Source: Sphingobium sp. KCTC 72723
GTDB taxonomy: Bacteria; Pseudomonadota; Alphaproteobacteria; Sphingomonadales; Sphingomonadaceae
Length of the DNA stretch: 64,000 nucleotides
Assembly: GCF_014280435.1 (NCBI RefSeq)
Contig: NZ_CP060388.1
Location: 3,547,501-3,611,500 of the forward strand
Reading direction: 5' to 3'
Positions 1-9,272 of this stretch are shown here, one piece after another (the first letter of the stretch is position 1; each line of letters begins with the position of its first letter). A program made the translations under genes and the position numbers. Below the pieces are notes generated by a model. It did no database searches. It worked only from the letters and a program-made list of their open reading frames with translations, and was not told the DNA's origin.

Positions 1-1
1 C

Positions 2-112
2 GATTTTCGGCAGATGAAACTGGGCTGGCTGCCGGGGGATGCAGCGGGCGCCAGGGCGCGAAACCTGCTCTACGCCCGCATAGATGCGGAGGTCGGCGCC
101 AAAAGCGCATGA
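2..112 (+). CDS. C-terminal end of an unidentified protein (5' truncated)
   Basis: An open frame enters from the left edge and encodes 36 residues ending in AEVGAKSA before a TGA. Codon use is GC-rich at third positions, and a strong hairpin follows 11 bases after the stop, so this looks like the true end of a plus-strand gene. Too little is present to name a family. The frame was chosen because it is open to the edge and ends just before the hairpin. Confidence 0.5.
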   Translation, partial: DFRQMKLGWLPGDAAGARARNLLYARIDAEVGAKSA

Positions 113-123
113 TGGTTCCGTGC

Positions 124-174
124 GCCCGCCGGGCGAAAGCTGCAACAAGGAGCAACAGCTTTCGCCCGGCGGGC
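124..174. terminator. 19-bp perfect hairpin, probable bidirectional terminator
   Basis: Bases 124-142 are the exact reverse complement of 156-174, with a 13-base loop. The hairpin lies between the stop of the truncated plus-strand gene and the stop of the minus-strand lipoprotein gene, where a shared terminator is expected. There is no clean T-tract, so termination is inferred from stem strength and position. Confidence 0.6.
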
Positions 175-223
175 CGTCCTTTGCTGGCGCACCGATTCAC
201 GCGGTGGGCAGCATAGCCGGGAG

Positions 224-520
224 TCAATTACCGTTGATGACTTTTGCCCGTTCGGCAGGGGTCAGCGCAGCCGCATTCACGTCGGCATCGTCGATCGCTT
301 CCTCGCGCGCATCGCCCGCTTCCCGCGTGGCGTCCGCCTTGGCCTGCATCAAATCTTCGGCGGTGCCGCTCATATTGTCGGCCATCGCGTCCATCTTGTC
401 CGCTTTGTTCTCGGCGGCTTCCTGCGCCTGTTCGCCCAGCTTGTCGTCACCCTTGCCACCACATGCGGCCAGTGCCAGACTTAAACCGATGACCGCTGCC
501 AAAGTGGATGCACGCTTCAT
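224..520 (-). CDS. small alanine-rich lipoprotein
   Basis: A 98-residue protein with an N-terminal signal sequence and a lipobox LAAC whose lipidated cysteine is residue 20, followed by GGKG. The rest is polar and Ala/Asp/Glu-rich with regular Met/Lys/Ala spacing, likely a helical periplasmic domain. The start was set at the Met before the signal peptide because an AGGAGAG ribosome site lies just upstream; a longer in-frame reading (to 610) would bury the signal peptide. It lies downstream of kup on the same strand, separated by about 110 bases. Function unknown; an envelope-anchored helical lipoprotein is as far as the sequence goes. Confidence 0.75.
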   Translation of the reverse strand: MKRASTLAAVIGLSLALAACGGKGDDKLGEQAQEAAENKADKMDAMADNMSGTAEDLMQAKADATREAGDAREEAIDDADVNAAALTPAERAKVINGN

Positions 521-628
521 AATTTCTCTCCTGATAGGGAGCGAGTATAACGGCTTGCTGCCAACTTGGGTCCATGCCCATATTAACGGTGCGGCACGCG
601 GCCGGATCACCAGCGACGACAGGGTCCA

Positions 629-2527
629 TCAGATTTCAACCTGCGATCCCAGTTCGACCACGCGGTTGGTGGGAAGGTTGAAAAATTCCATCGGCGTTTC
701 CGCATTGCGCATCATCCAGGCGAAGAGTTTCTCCCGCCAAATGGCCATGCCCGGCCTTGCCGACGCGATCAGGGTCTGACGGCTGAGAAAATAGCTTGTG
801 TCGCTGACATTGATGGCACCCCCGCACCCGTCCACGGCCTTCATGGCAGCAGGAATGTCGACTTCTTCCATGTAACCGTGACGCAGCAGAACGCGGTAGA
901 AGTCATGCCCGAAATCCGTCACTTGCGCCCTGCCGCTATGTGGCAGGTGGGGAATACGTTCGGTTTGCACGGTCAACACGATGTTCCGTTCGTGCAGAAC
1001 CTTGTTGTGCTTCACATTGTGCAACATCGCTGGCGGTACGCCTTCAACCCGCGACGACAGGAAAATGGCGGTTCCGGGGACACGTTTCAACGATTGGGTG
1101 ACCGATGTGATGAACAGTTCCAACTCCATCGCACCTTCCATCAGATAATGGTGCATGATCTTGCGCCCGGTGGACCATGTCGTCAGCGCAATGAAAGCGA
1201 CGGCCGCAACCAATAGCGGAAACCAGCCACCATCGGGTATCTTGGTCGCGTTGGACGCGAAATATGCGCCGTCGATCAACAGGAAGGTGCCGGTCGCCAG
1301 CCCGGCGAGCCAGGGGTTCCAGCGCCACACGCTGAACGTCAGGACGCCCATCATGCAGGCCGTGATCACCATCGTCCCGGTAACCGCTATGCCATAAGCG
1401 GCGGCCAGATTGCTGGACGAACGGAACCCCAGGACCAGCAGCAGCACAAGGACGAGCAGCGACCAGTTGACCAGCGGGACGTAAATCTGGCCCGCCGCCG
1501 ATGCGCTGGTATGCGTGATGCGCAGGCGCGGCAGGAAACCCAGTTGCACGGCCTGCTGCGTCACGGAAAAGGCACCCGATATGACAGCCTGACTGGCAAT
1601 GATCGTTGCCATCGTCGCCAGAATGACCAGCGGCAGCCGCGCCCATTCCGGCGCGAGCAGAAAGAAGGGATTTTCGGCGGCAGCCGGATTGTCGAGGAGC
1701 AGCGCGCCCTGCCCCATATAGTTGAGCAACAGGCAGGGGAAGGCGGCATAGAGCCAGGAAATGCTGATCGCCTTCCGGCCGAAATGGCCCATATCAGCAT
1801 AGAGCGCTTCGGCCCCCGTCACCGCCAGCACGACCGAACCCAGAGCGAGGAAGGCCAGCTTGGGGTCGATCAGGAAGAAATTGAGCGCCCACAATGGATT
1901 GATGATTCCGACGATATCGGGATGCCGCAGGAGATTGGCGATACCCAGCGCCGCCAGCACCAGAAAATAGACCACCATCACAGGTCCGAACAAAGCGCCA
2001 ACCCGCGCCGTTCCATGTTTCTGGATCAGGAAAAGGCCGATCAGGATGGCAATGGCGATCGGCAGGACAAAGGGCGCAAAGGCAGCATTGACCACCGTCA
2101 GACCCTCTACCGCCGACAGAACCGATATGGCAGGCGTAATGATGGCATCGCCGTAGAAAAGCGCAGTCGCAAGAACGCCCAGCATCGCGACCGCCGGTGT
2201 CCACCGTGTTTCGCCCAGCTTTTGCGAGATCAGCGCGAGCAACGCCATGCTGCCGCCTTCGCCCTGATTGTCCGCACGCATGACGATGAAGACATATTTG
2301 AGCGTGACGATCAAAGTCATCGTCCAGAAAATCAGCGAAAGCACGCCAAAGATATGGTCGCCGTCCACGGCCAGCGGATGGTGCCCGACGAAACTTTCCT
2401 TCAGCGCATAGAGGGGCGACGTTCCGATATCGCCAAAGACGACGCCCAGTGCGCCCAGCGCCAGAACCGGCAGTTTCCCGTGCGCGCCAAATCCCTCGCC
2501 TGAAGCATCGCTCACATCATCTGTCAT
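629..2527 (-). CDS. kup: low-affinity potassium uptake protein Kup
   Basis: 632 residues, the usual length for Kup/HAK/KUP family K+:H+ symporters of the inner membrane. The N-terminal segment contains the family signature [20 protein letters not shown], followed by about 12 hydrophobic segments and a roughly 150-residue cytosolic tail with the typical GTAIFLSS and [10 protein letters not shown] stretches. Kup imports K+ with protons and does not need a second subunit. It is transcribed alone or with the small lipoprotein downstream. The start gives a short hydrophilic N-terminus before TM1, normal for the family. Confidence 0.95.
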   Translation of the reverse strand: MTDDVSDASGEGFGAHGKLPVLALGALGVVFGDIGTSPLYALKESFVGHHPLAVDGDHIFGVLSLIFWTMTLIVTLKYVFIVMRADNQGEGGSMALLALISQKLGETRWTPAVAMLGVLATALFYGDAIITPAISVLSAVEGLTVVNAAFAPFVLPIAIAILIGLFLIQKHGTARVGALFGPVMVVYFLVLAALGIANLLRHPDIVGIINPLWALNFFLIDPKLAFLALGSVVLAVTGAEALYADMGHFGRKAISISWLYAAFPCLLLNYMGQGALLLDNPAAAENPFFLLAPEWARLPLVILATMATIIASQAVISGAFSVTQQAVQLGFLPRLRITHTSASAAGQIYVPLVNWSLLVLVLLLVLGFRSSSNLAAAYGIAVTGTMVITACMMGVLTFSVWRWNPWLAGLATGTFLLIDGAYFASNATKIPDGGWFPLLVAAVAFIALTTWSTGRKIMHHYLMEGAMELELFITSVTQSLKRVPGTAIFLSSRVEGVPPAMLHNVKHNKVLHERNIVLTVQTERIPHLPHSGRAQVTDFGHDFYRVLLRHGYMEEVDIPAAMKAVDGCGGAINVSDTSYFLSRQTLIASARPGMAIWREKLFAWMMRNAETPMEFFNLPTNRVVELGSQVEI

Positions 2528-2738
2528 CGGTGCATATACTCTTCAATCCTGTCCCGGCCATCGCACGGGTCGGCATTTGATTACCATAGGGGCTTTTCGG
2601 CCCGCGCATATGATCGGCATATGATTGGGGGCTATAATCTTCACAATCCTATGCAATTCCAACGGATAGGAGTATTTTCCGCTCTCGAAACCCTATGCCG
2701 TGGTGCGTAGATAAAGCGCCTCCCTGAGAGGTGCTGTC
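2528..2738. other. intergenic region between kup and a small membrane-protein gene
   Basis: This 211-base gap holds the divergent promoters of kup and the small gene to its right. The 9-mer GCATATGAT occurs twice within about 20 bases near 2607-2626, next to an AT-richer stretch with TATAAT-like words. No known riboswitch fold or strong hairpin was recognised. Confidence 0.35.
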
Positions 2739-3035
2739 ATGACCCATTGGCATGAAAAAACTTTTGCAAAGATCGGGCTGCGCCTTGCCGGGCTGGCCCT
2801 GCTGCTATCGGCCGGCGCGGAAGCCACGCTGCTCAATAGCCTTGTCCACCAAAATGCAGGGCAGGACGCAGACCCGACCGCCTTTTTGCTGGCGGCGCTG
2901 TTATGCGCCAGCGCCAGCGCGGGTGCCGCGCTCGCATGTCTGGGCGCGGGCCTCTGGGAGCCAGTTGCACTTTCCGCGCGCTGGACCAGCAACCCGCCAA
3001 AGGCCGATCCGGCAACGCGGCGCCCGGAGCAATGA
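2739..3035 (+). CDS. small hypothetical membrane protein
   Basis: A 98-residue protein with a hydrophobic stretch at about residues 14-28 and another at about 47-70, separated by a short polar loop, and a Pro/Arg-rich tail. A GAGAGG ribosome site sits about seven bases before the ATG. I do not recognise the family; a two-helix inner-membrane protein is the best description. Its stop codon overlaps the first base of the LacI-type operator that precedes the next gene, so it is probably not part of that regulon. Antisense frames here are less convincing because they lack a ribosome site. Confidence 0.5.
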   Translation: MTHWHEKTFAKIGLRLAGLALLLSAGAEATLLNSLVHQNAGQDADPTAFLLAALLCASASAGAALACLGAGLWEPVALSARWTSNPPKADPATRRPEQ

Positions 3036-3047
3036 AAGCGCTTGCAT
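3034..3047 (+). promoter_or_regulatory. LacI-family operator upstream of the EamA-type permease
   Basis: GAAAGCGCTTGCAT is identical over 14 bases to the right half of the double operator at 5260-5288, which lies next to the LacI-family gene. The core AAGCGCTT is palindromic with a central CpG, as expected for this family. It lies 60 bases before the permease start, a repressor position. Confidence 0.75.
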
Positions 3048-3106
3048 AATATCGCTGCAATTTGCTAGGCCGTGCAAATCGCAATCCCCCGGCAGAAGGT
3101 CGATAT

Positions 3107-4159
3107 ATGAAGCGCGCCTCCCTTGAGCAGCTTACGCTGATCTACGCCCTGACATATATTCCCAACATCGCGCTGACGAAATGGCTGGCGACCAGGGCCA
3201 ATGCCGACCTGGGCCGCCCGCTGACCGGGCTGGAACTGCTGCCATCCACGATCATCCTGTCGGCGCTGATGACCTATGCCTTCATCTGGCTGAGCGGCTG
3301 GTGGCGCGACGCGCATCAGGTGAAGGTGGGCAGGTTCAGCCTGCCTTGCCCCACCCGCTGGACGATATTGTCGGGCATCGGCACGTCGCTGGTCCTGTTC
3401 ACAGTGCCGCTGTCCTTCACCTTCGTGGGGGTCAGCATACCGTTCATTCAATTGCTGATGCGTGGCGACCTGCTCATCATCGCGCCGCTGGTCGACCTGA
3501 TCAACGGGCGCAAGGTGCGCTGGTATAGCTGGGCCGCGCTGCTCCTGTGCGGCGTCGGCCTGACCCTGACGATCAGCCAGCGTGGCGGGTTGAACCTGCC
3601 GCCGATCGCGATCGCTACCATCCTGCTCTATACGCTGGGCTATTTCATTCGGCTGGCGGTCATGACCCGCACCGCCAAGGACGAAATCGAAGGATCGGCG
3701 CGGCGTTATTTCGTCGAGGAAAAGATCGTCGCGCTGCCGCTGGCCGTGCTGGCGCTGGCCGCCATGTCATGGCTGGGCCTTGGCGCGCAGGGCGATCAAC
3801 TGCGCTGGGGCTTCGTCACCGTCTGGGGCAGCGACCAGCTGGGCTATATCGCGATGATCGGCTTCACTGCCTTCCTCGTGTCGATCTTTTCCGCGATGAT
3901 CCTGCTGTCCAAGCATGAGAACAGCTATTGCGTCCCGCTCGAACGGTCGGCGAGCATATTGGCCGGGCTGGTTGCCGCTGCCATTTTGGGCGCGACGATC
4001 GGCACGCCGATGCCGACCGGCGCGGAACTGGCGGGGGCAGGGCTGCTGATCGTTGCGATCATCCTGTTGTCGGTCGGTCCGCGTCTGAAACAGCGCGATG
4101 CGGGCGCGGCGCACATTCTGGCTGTCGATCCGGACGCTGGCGTTCCGCCGGTCCGCTAA
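3107..4159 (+). CDS. EamA/DMT-like membrane transporter
   Basis: About 350 residues with roughly ten hydrophobic segments, in the arrangement of drug/metabolite transporter permeases. The substrate cannot be read from sequence. I prefer the start MKRASLEQ because an AGAAGG ribosome site precedes it; an in-frame start 45 bases upstream adds a charged segment that does not look native. A LacI-type operator lies 60 bases upstream and the gene converges on the repressor gene with a four-base overlap of stops. It is therefore probably co-regulated with the P450 operon and may import or export that pathway's substrate or product. Confidence 0.75.
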   Translation: MKRASLEQLTLIYALTYIPNIALTKWLATRANADLGRPLTGLELLPSTIILSALMTYAFIWLSGWWRDAHQVKVGRFSLPCPTRWTILSGIGTSLVLFTVPLSFTFVGVSIPFIQLLMRGDLLIIAPLVDLINGRKVRWYSWAALLLCGVGLTLTISQRGGLNLPPIAIATILLYTLGYFIRLAVMTRTAKDEIEGSARRYFVEEKIVALPLAVLALAAMSWLGLGAQGDQLRWGFVTVWGSDQLGYIAMIGFTAFLVSIFSAMILLSKHENSYCVPLERSASILAGLVAAAILGATIGTPMPTGAELAGAGLLIVAIILLSVGPRLKQRDAGAAHILAVDPDAGVPPVR

Positions 4160-5202
4160 ATATCGGCGCGGGTCGTGCCGCGCGTCACAAGTTCGAACCC
4201 GACATCGACCACGGCGTCCACATCCTCCCCCGCCGCACGGCGCACCAGCGCTTCGACGGCCCGGTTGCCGATACTGTCGCCGGGAATACGCACCGTGGTG
4301 ATGGGCGGCTCCATTTCTGCTGCGAAGGCCAGGTCGCCAAAGCCGATAATGCCCATATCCTGCGGAATATGAATGCCCCTGCTCAATGCTTCGACGATCA
4401 CGCCCTGCGCCAGCCAGTCGGAACTGCAAATGATCAGATCCGGCTGCATCCCGCTATCCATCGCATGGGCAAAACGGCGCCGCCCTTCGCCAAAGCGGGT
4501 GGTGCCGCCCAGATAATCGACCGGCGGCGCGGCCACGCCATGCCCCGCCAGCGCTTCGACGATACCGTCATAGCGACTGCGCGCGCGCTGGCCATCGGCC
4601 GAGATGACCAGCGGATTGCGATAGCCATGGGCGCAGGCAAATTCGCCGATCGCGCGTCCCACGGCGCGATGGGAAAAGCCGACCGCGATGTCGAGCGGAA
4701 CGTCGGGCAAATCCCATGTCTCGATGATGGTGATGCCCGATTGTTCCAGCCGGTGCCGGATCGGCGCTGTCCCCGACGCGGTAATGATGATGCCGTCGGG
4801 CCGCCGCGCAATCGCCGCGTCGACCACGGTCGCCAGCCGCGAGTCATTTTCCCCCGACAGGCCCAGCATCGCGGTATAGCCTGCCACCGACAGCGCCTCG
4901 ACAATCGCGTCGATCGTATCGTTGAAGATCGACAGCGACACGCTCGGCACGATCACGGCCACCAACCGGCTGCGGTTGGAAGCCAGCCCACCGGCCAGCA
5001 GATTGGGAACATAGCCCGTTTCATCCACCGCCTGGCGTATGCGCCGCGCAGTATCTTCCGCGACGATGGCGGGATTGTTCAGATAGCGCGACACCGTAGC
5101 CGACGACACGCCCGCCTTGCGCGCGACATTTTCCAACGTCGGACGACCACTACCGGCATTCCGCGCCTTGTTTGGCCGGGGCGGCGCATCGGCACGGGTC
5201 AT
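4156..5202 (-). CDS. LacI-family transcriptional regulator
   Basis: 348 residues. Residues about 20-45 form the LacI helix-turn-helix and hinge (TLENVARKAGVSSATVSRYL, then NNP). A periplasmic-binding-protein-like effector domain follows, with the usual GIIITASG and GFGDLAFA segments. It is divergent from the P450 operon, and the shared 143-base gap carries two copies of its likely operator; a third copy precedes the convergent permease gene. Such proteins usually repress catabolic genes until a sugar or other small inducer binds. The inducer is unknown, presumably a substrate of the adjacent operon. Confidence 0.92.
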   Translation of the reverse strand: MTRADAPPRPNKARNAGSGRPTLENVARKAGVSSATVSRYLNNPAIVAEDTARRIRQAVDETGYVPNLLAGGLASNRSRLVAVIVPSVSLSIFNDTIDAIVEALSVAGYTAMLGLSGENDSRLATVVDAAIARRPDGIIITASGTAPIRHRLEQSGITIIETWDLPDVPLDIAVGFSHRAVGRAIGEFACAHGYRNPLVISADGQRARSRYDGIVEALAGHGVAAPPVDYLGGTTRFGEGRRRFAHAMDSGMQPDLIICSSDWLAQGVIVEALSRGIHIPQDMGIIGFGDLAFAAEMEPPITTVRIPGDSIGNRAVEALVRRAAGEDVDAVVDVGFELVTRGTTRADI

Positions 5203-5259
5203 GGATGAAACACTTTCACGGCTGTAGGCCTAGCAGAAGCATGGCGCATGAAAAAGAAC

Positions 5260-5288
5260 ATGCAAGCGCTTTCTGAAAGCGCTTGCAT
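5260..5288. promoter_or_regulatory. double LacI-type operator (29-bp perfect palindrome)
   Basis: ATGCAAGCGCTTTC and its exact reverse complement GAAAGCGCTTGCAT flank one central T. Each half contains its own palindromic core AAGCGCTT (5264-5271 and 5277-5284), so two repressor dimers could bind side by side about 13 bases apart. It sits between the divergent repressor and P450 genes, 58 bases before each coding start, suited to controlling both. Confidence 0.85.
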
Positions 5289-5345
5289 AACACCCCGAAC
5301 GCCTTTATCAGCATCCCCACAACAGATGGCATAAGGGGGGAAGGC

Positions 5346-6536
5346 ATGTCGGGTTGCCCGCGACATTCACAATTCGATCCGCTGGCACCGGAAAGCTTCG
5401 ACAGCCCCTATGCGCTCTATGCCGATCTTCAGGCACAATGCCCGGTCGCATGGTCGGATGGCTGGGGCGGCTTCTGGGCCTTGACCCGGTATGAAGATGT
5501 CGCGACCGTCGCGGCGCAGCATGACACCTATATAACGTCGGTCCAGAATGTGATTCCCAAGGTCGCCTTCACCGGCCGCCGCCCCCCGCTCCACCTCGAC
5601 CCGCCCAACCACACGCCCTATCGCCGCGCGCTCAACCCGCTCCTGTCGGAAAAGCGCGTATCGAAACTGGAGCCGGTCGTCCGCCGCCATTGCGCCGCGT
5701 TGATCGCACCGCTGGTCGACGCTGGCGCCAGTGAAATCTGTAGCGATTTTTCCAGCCGCCTGCCCATCCTCGTCTTTGCCGAATGGATGAACCTGCCCCC
5801 TGCCGAAGTGCTGACGCTCGCCGAAACCGGGCGCGTCTATAATCTGGCGGTGCAGGCCAATCAGGACGATGTCGTCAAGGAAAGCAGCCTGGCCCTATAC
5901 CAGATGGCGCGCGATCTGGTCGCAAAGCGCAAGGCGCAGCCGATGGACCCGCTGGACGATGCGACCAGCGCCCTGCTGGCCGCGCGCGTGGATGGCCAGC
6001 CATTGCCCGAAGAAATGATCGTCGGCACCATCCGGCAGGTGCTGGTCGTGGGCATTATCGCGCCGACCGTGCTGTTTGGCAGCATCATGGTCCATCTGGC
6101 CCGCGATCAGACGCTGCAATCGGCTTTACGCGCCGACCTGTCGCGCATCCCCGCAGCGGTCGAGGAGTTTCTGCGGCTCTATACGCCCTATCGCGGCTTT
6201 GCCCGGACGGCCAATCGCGATGTCGAGATTGGCGGGCAGTCGATAGCCAAGGACGAGCCGATCGCGCTGGTCTATGCGGCAGCCAATCGCGATCCATCGA
6301 TATTTGCAAACCCCGATCAGTTCGACGCCGACCGTCCCAATATCGGCGATCATATCGCTTTCGGACGCGGCGCCCACCATTGCCCAGGCGCGCATCTCGC
6401 GCGGCTCCAGATGCGTGTCGCGCTGGAGGAAATGCTGGTCAGGACCAGCCGTTTCACGCTCGCTGGCAAACCCAAACAGACTCGTTTTCCAGAGATCGGG
6501 GCGATGGCCGTCCCCGTCGCCCTGTTCCCCGCATAA
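5346..6536 (+). CDS. cytochrome P450 with atypical I-helix
   Basis: 396 residues, soluble bacterial P450 length. The K-helix ExxR is E274-R277 and the haem loop FGRGAHHCPG places the thiolate ligand at C346. The I-helix segment around G236 reads VGIIAPTV, so the usual acid-alcohol pair is replaced by I238-A239, with P240 and T241 following. The start chosen has a GGGGAAGG ribosome site; a TTG 63 bases upstream lies inside the operator and is rejected. First gene of the operon with a TonB receptor and two exported hydrolases. No ferredoxin or reductase gene is nearby, so redox partners must come from elsewhere. Substrate unknown. Confidence 0.9.
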   Translation: MSGCPRHSQFDPLAPESFDSPYALYADLQAQCPVAWSDGWGGFWALTRYEDVATVAAQHDTYITSVQNVIPKVAFTGRRPPLHLDPPNHTPYRRALNPLLSEKRVSKLEPVVRRHCAALIAPLVDAGASEICSDFSSRLPILVFAEWMNLPPAEVLTLAETGRVYNLAVQANQDDVVKESSLALYQMARDLVAKRKAQPMDPLDDATSALLAARVDGQPLPEEMIVGTIRQVLVVGIIAPTVLFGSIMVHLARDQTLQSALRADLSRIPAAVEEFLRLYTPYRGFARTANRDVEIGGQSIAKDEPIALVYAAANRDPSIFANPDQFDADRPNIGDHIAFGRGAHHCPGAHLARLQMRVALEEMLVRTSRFTLAGKPKQTRFPEIGAMAVPVALFPA

Positions 6537-6578
6537 CTTAAAAAAAACAGCTAAAATACTCTTCAGGAGAGGAAGATC

Positions 6579-9272
6579 ATGCATTCCATTCACCCCCGTC
6601 AGGCCTATCGCTTCACGCTGCTGGCCGGCATCGCCATGTGCGGGATGGTCGCGCCCGCCCATGCCCATATTGCCGATCAGGCTGAAGCGGCTCCAGCGCC
6701 GCAAAATGACGTGGCCGACATCGTCGTGACCGGCACCAGCATTCGCGGCGTCGCGCCGGTCGGTGCGCCGGTGACCAGCCTGGACCAGGAATCCATCCAG
6801 TTGCAGCCAGGGTCGACCACCACCGAATTATTGCGCAACGTCCCCTCCATCGCCAATCTGGGCGCAAGCGACCAATATTTCGGCGCGGCCAACAACAGCA
6901 ACGCCAACATCACCGGCGGCAACGGCATCAACCTGCGCGGGCTGGGCACCGAAGCGACGCTGACGCTGGTCAATGGCCACCGCGTCCCGCCCGCCGGCAC
7001 GCAGGGACAGTTTTTCGATCCGTCGATCATCCCCACCTTTGCCATCGGCAAGATGGAAGTGATGGCCGACGGCGGTTCGGCCATCTATGGATCCGACGCG
7101 GTAGGCGGGGTGGTCAACATCCTGCTGCGCAAGAATTTCAATGGCGTGGAAATTTCCGCCAGGCAGGGTTTCAACGGCGACGTCCACAGCTATCAGGTCG
7201 GGGGCATTGCCGGACACCGGTGGGATAGCGGCAGCATCATGATCGCCTATGAACATAGCGAGCGAACGCCGCTCGCCGCCTCGGCCCGTTCGCTCTACAC
7301 CGACGACCTGCGTCCCTATGGCGGCACCGATCAGCGCTCCTTCAATTCCAACCCCGGCAACATATTGGTGGGGGCGACCCGCTATGGCATCCCGTCGGGC
7401 CAGAATGGCGTCGGCCTGACCGCTGCCCAGATCCGTGCGACTCCCGCCAACCGCCAGAGCGCCTATGAAGGGGTGGACGCCATCCCCGGTCAGAAGCGCG
7501 ATTCCGTCATCGGCATGATCGAGCAGGAATTGACGTCGAACCTGAAAATCTGGGGTCAGGGATTTTACGCCCATCGCGTGCTGGACCGGATCGTCGGTGC
7601 GTCTTCCGCCAACCTGACGGTGCCGCGCGCCAACCCTTTCTTCGTGCATCCGACCAATCCCGCCGCCGCCAGCGTGACGGTCAATTACAGCTTCATCGAC
7701 GATTATGGCGTGCGCGATACCAATGCGTACCAGACCAGCTGGCAGGGTTCGGCCGGTTTCGATCTGGACATCGCCAATAACTGGAAACTTTCAGGCTATG
7801 GCAGCTACGGCCGCAATTCCGAAGAACGCGCGCTTCAGGACATCAATAGCGCGCAGTTGACCGCCGCGCTGCGCGACACCAATCCGTTGACAGCGTTCAA
7901 TCCCTTTGGCGACGGCAGCTTCACCAATCCCGCGACACTGGCCAAGATCCGCGCCTATTCAGCGATCGGGGCCGTCTACACGCTCAAGGATTTCGGCGCG
8001 ACGCTGGACGGCGACCTGTTCACCCTGCCCGGCGGCGCGGTCAAGCTGGCACTGGGCGCGGAATATCAGGATCACAGCCTGCGATCCTATTTCCGCAACA
8101 CCACCGCAGGTGCCGACAACAGCATCGTCGTCTACACGCCATCGCGCACGTCGCGGACCGTGAAATCAGGCTATGCCGAACTGTTCGTGCCGGTCGTGGG
8201 CCGCGACAATGCAATGGCGGGCATGGAGGAACTGTCGCTGTCGGCTGCGTTGCGGCATGATGATTACAGCGACTTTGGCGGCACGACCAATCCCAAATTC
8301 GCCGTCCGCTACAAGCCGTTCGACGGCCTCAGTTTCCGTGGCACCTTCGGCAAATCCTTCCGTGCGCCGACCTTGTCGGACATCGACCCCAAAACGCTGA
8401 CAATCAGCCTTCAGGACTTTACCGACCCCGCCTCCGCGTCCGGCGTTACCCGCACATTGTGGGTGCGCGGCGGTTCCGACACGCTTGGCCCGGAAAAGGC
8501 GACCATCTGGTCGCTGGGTTTCGATTATCAGCCTGGCTTCGCCAGCGGCCTCAACCTGTCGGTCACCTATTTCAACGTCGATTATCGCAACCGGATCGAA
8601 ACGCCCGGTAACAACACGCTGGCGCTGACCCCTGCCATTCAGGCGCAGTTGGGATCGCTGGTCACGCGCAATCCTTCGGCGGCGCTGGTCCAATCCTTCC
8701 TCAACAATCCGCTCTATACCGGGGTGAAGGAAGACCCCGCCAATATTCTGGCATTTGTGGACGGGCGGAAAGTCAATATCGGGCGCCTCAAGACGCAGGG
8801 TGTGGAAGGATCCTTCACCTATGTCGGCGACGTCAGCTTCGGTCAGGTCAGCGCGGGCGTCAGTGGCACCTACAACCTCAATTTCAAACGCAGCACCATC
8901 CCCAATGTCGCGCCGATCGACGTGCTGGACACCATCAACAATCCGCTGGAATTTCGCGCCCGTGGCAATGTCGGCCTGAACAGCGGCGGGTTTGACGGCA
9001 ATGTCTTCGTCAACTATTCGGCGGGCTATCTCAACAATTCCGTCACCCCGGTGCAGCATGTCAAATCCTACACCACCGTCGATCTCTCGCTCCGGCAGAA
9101 GATCGCCGATAATGTCGGGTTCGGGTTGAAGAATGTGACCTTCTCGGCCGATGTGCAAAATCTGTTCAATCGCGCGCCGCCGCCCGTGTTGAACGGCACG
9201 CTGGCCTTCGATCCGCAGGTGGCGAGCATATTGGGCCGCTATTTCACCGTCGGCGTGCGGGCCAGCTGGTGA
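6579..9272 (+). CDS. TonB-dependent outer-membrane receptor
   Basis: 897 residues with a signal peptide ending near APAHA, a TonB-box-like DIVVTG, a plug domain (about residues 50-180 with the RGLGTEATLTLVNG and YGSDAVGGVVNI motifs) and a C-terminal beta-barrel ending in aromatic-containing VGVRASW. This type imports larger organic substrates rather than only siderophores in sphingomonads. It follows the P450 by 42 bases with an AGGAGAGG ribosome site and overlaps the next gene by four bases. It probably brings the operon's substrate through the outer membrane. Confidence 0.92.
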   Translation: MHSIHPRQAYRFTLLAGIAMCGMVAPAHAHIADQAEAAPAPQNDVADIVVTGTSIRGVAPVGAPVTSLDQESIQLQPGSTTTELLRNVPSIANLGASDQYFGAANNSNANITGGNGINLRGLGTEATLTLVNGHRVPPAGTQGQFFDPSIIPTFAIGKMEVMADGGSAIYGSDAVGGVVNILLRKNFNGVEISARQGFNGDVHSYQVGGIAGHRWDSGSIMIAYEHSERTPLAASARSLYTDDLRPYGGTDQRSFNSNPGNILVGATRYGIPSGQNGVGLTAAQIRATPANRQSAYEGVDAIPGQKRDSVIGMIEQELTSNLKIWGQGFYAHRVLDRIVGASSANLTVPRANPFFVHPTNPAAASVTVNYSFIDDYGVRDTNAYQTSWQGSAGFDLDIANNWKLSGYGSYGRNSEERALQDINSAQLTAALRDTNPLTAFNPFGDGSFTNPATLAKIRAYSAIGAVYTLKDFGATLDGDLFTLPGGAVKLALGAEYQDHSLRSYFRNTTAGADNSIVVYTPSRTSRTVKSGYAELFVPVVGRDNAMAGMEELSLSAALRHDDYSDFGGTTNPKFAVRYKPFDGLSFRGTFGKSFRAPTLSDIDPKTLTISLQDFTDPASASGVTRTLWVRGGSDTLGPEKATIWSLGFDYQPGFASGLNLSVTYFNVDYRNRIETPGNNTLALTPAIQAQLGSLVTRNPSAALVQSFLNNPLYTGVKEDPANILAFVDGRKVNIGRLKTQGVEGSFTYVGDVSFGQVSAGVSGTYNLNFKRSTIPNVAPIDVLDTINNPLEFRARGNVGLNSGGFDGNVFVNYSAGYLNNSVTPVQHVKSYTTVDLSLRQKIADNVGFGLKNVTFSADVQNLFNRAPPPVLNGTLAFDPQVASILGRYFTVGVRASW

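Noticed and set aside
84..779. A 231-residue plus-strand frame over the lipoprotein and the end of kup
   Set aside because: It is antisense to two genes with clear motifs, and its Ser/Ala-rich product has no recognisable domain.
5283..5345. Upstream TTG start for the P450
   Set aside because: It lies within the LacI operator and lacks a ribosome site; the ATG 63 bases later has a strong one.
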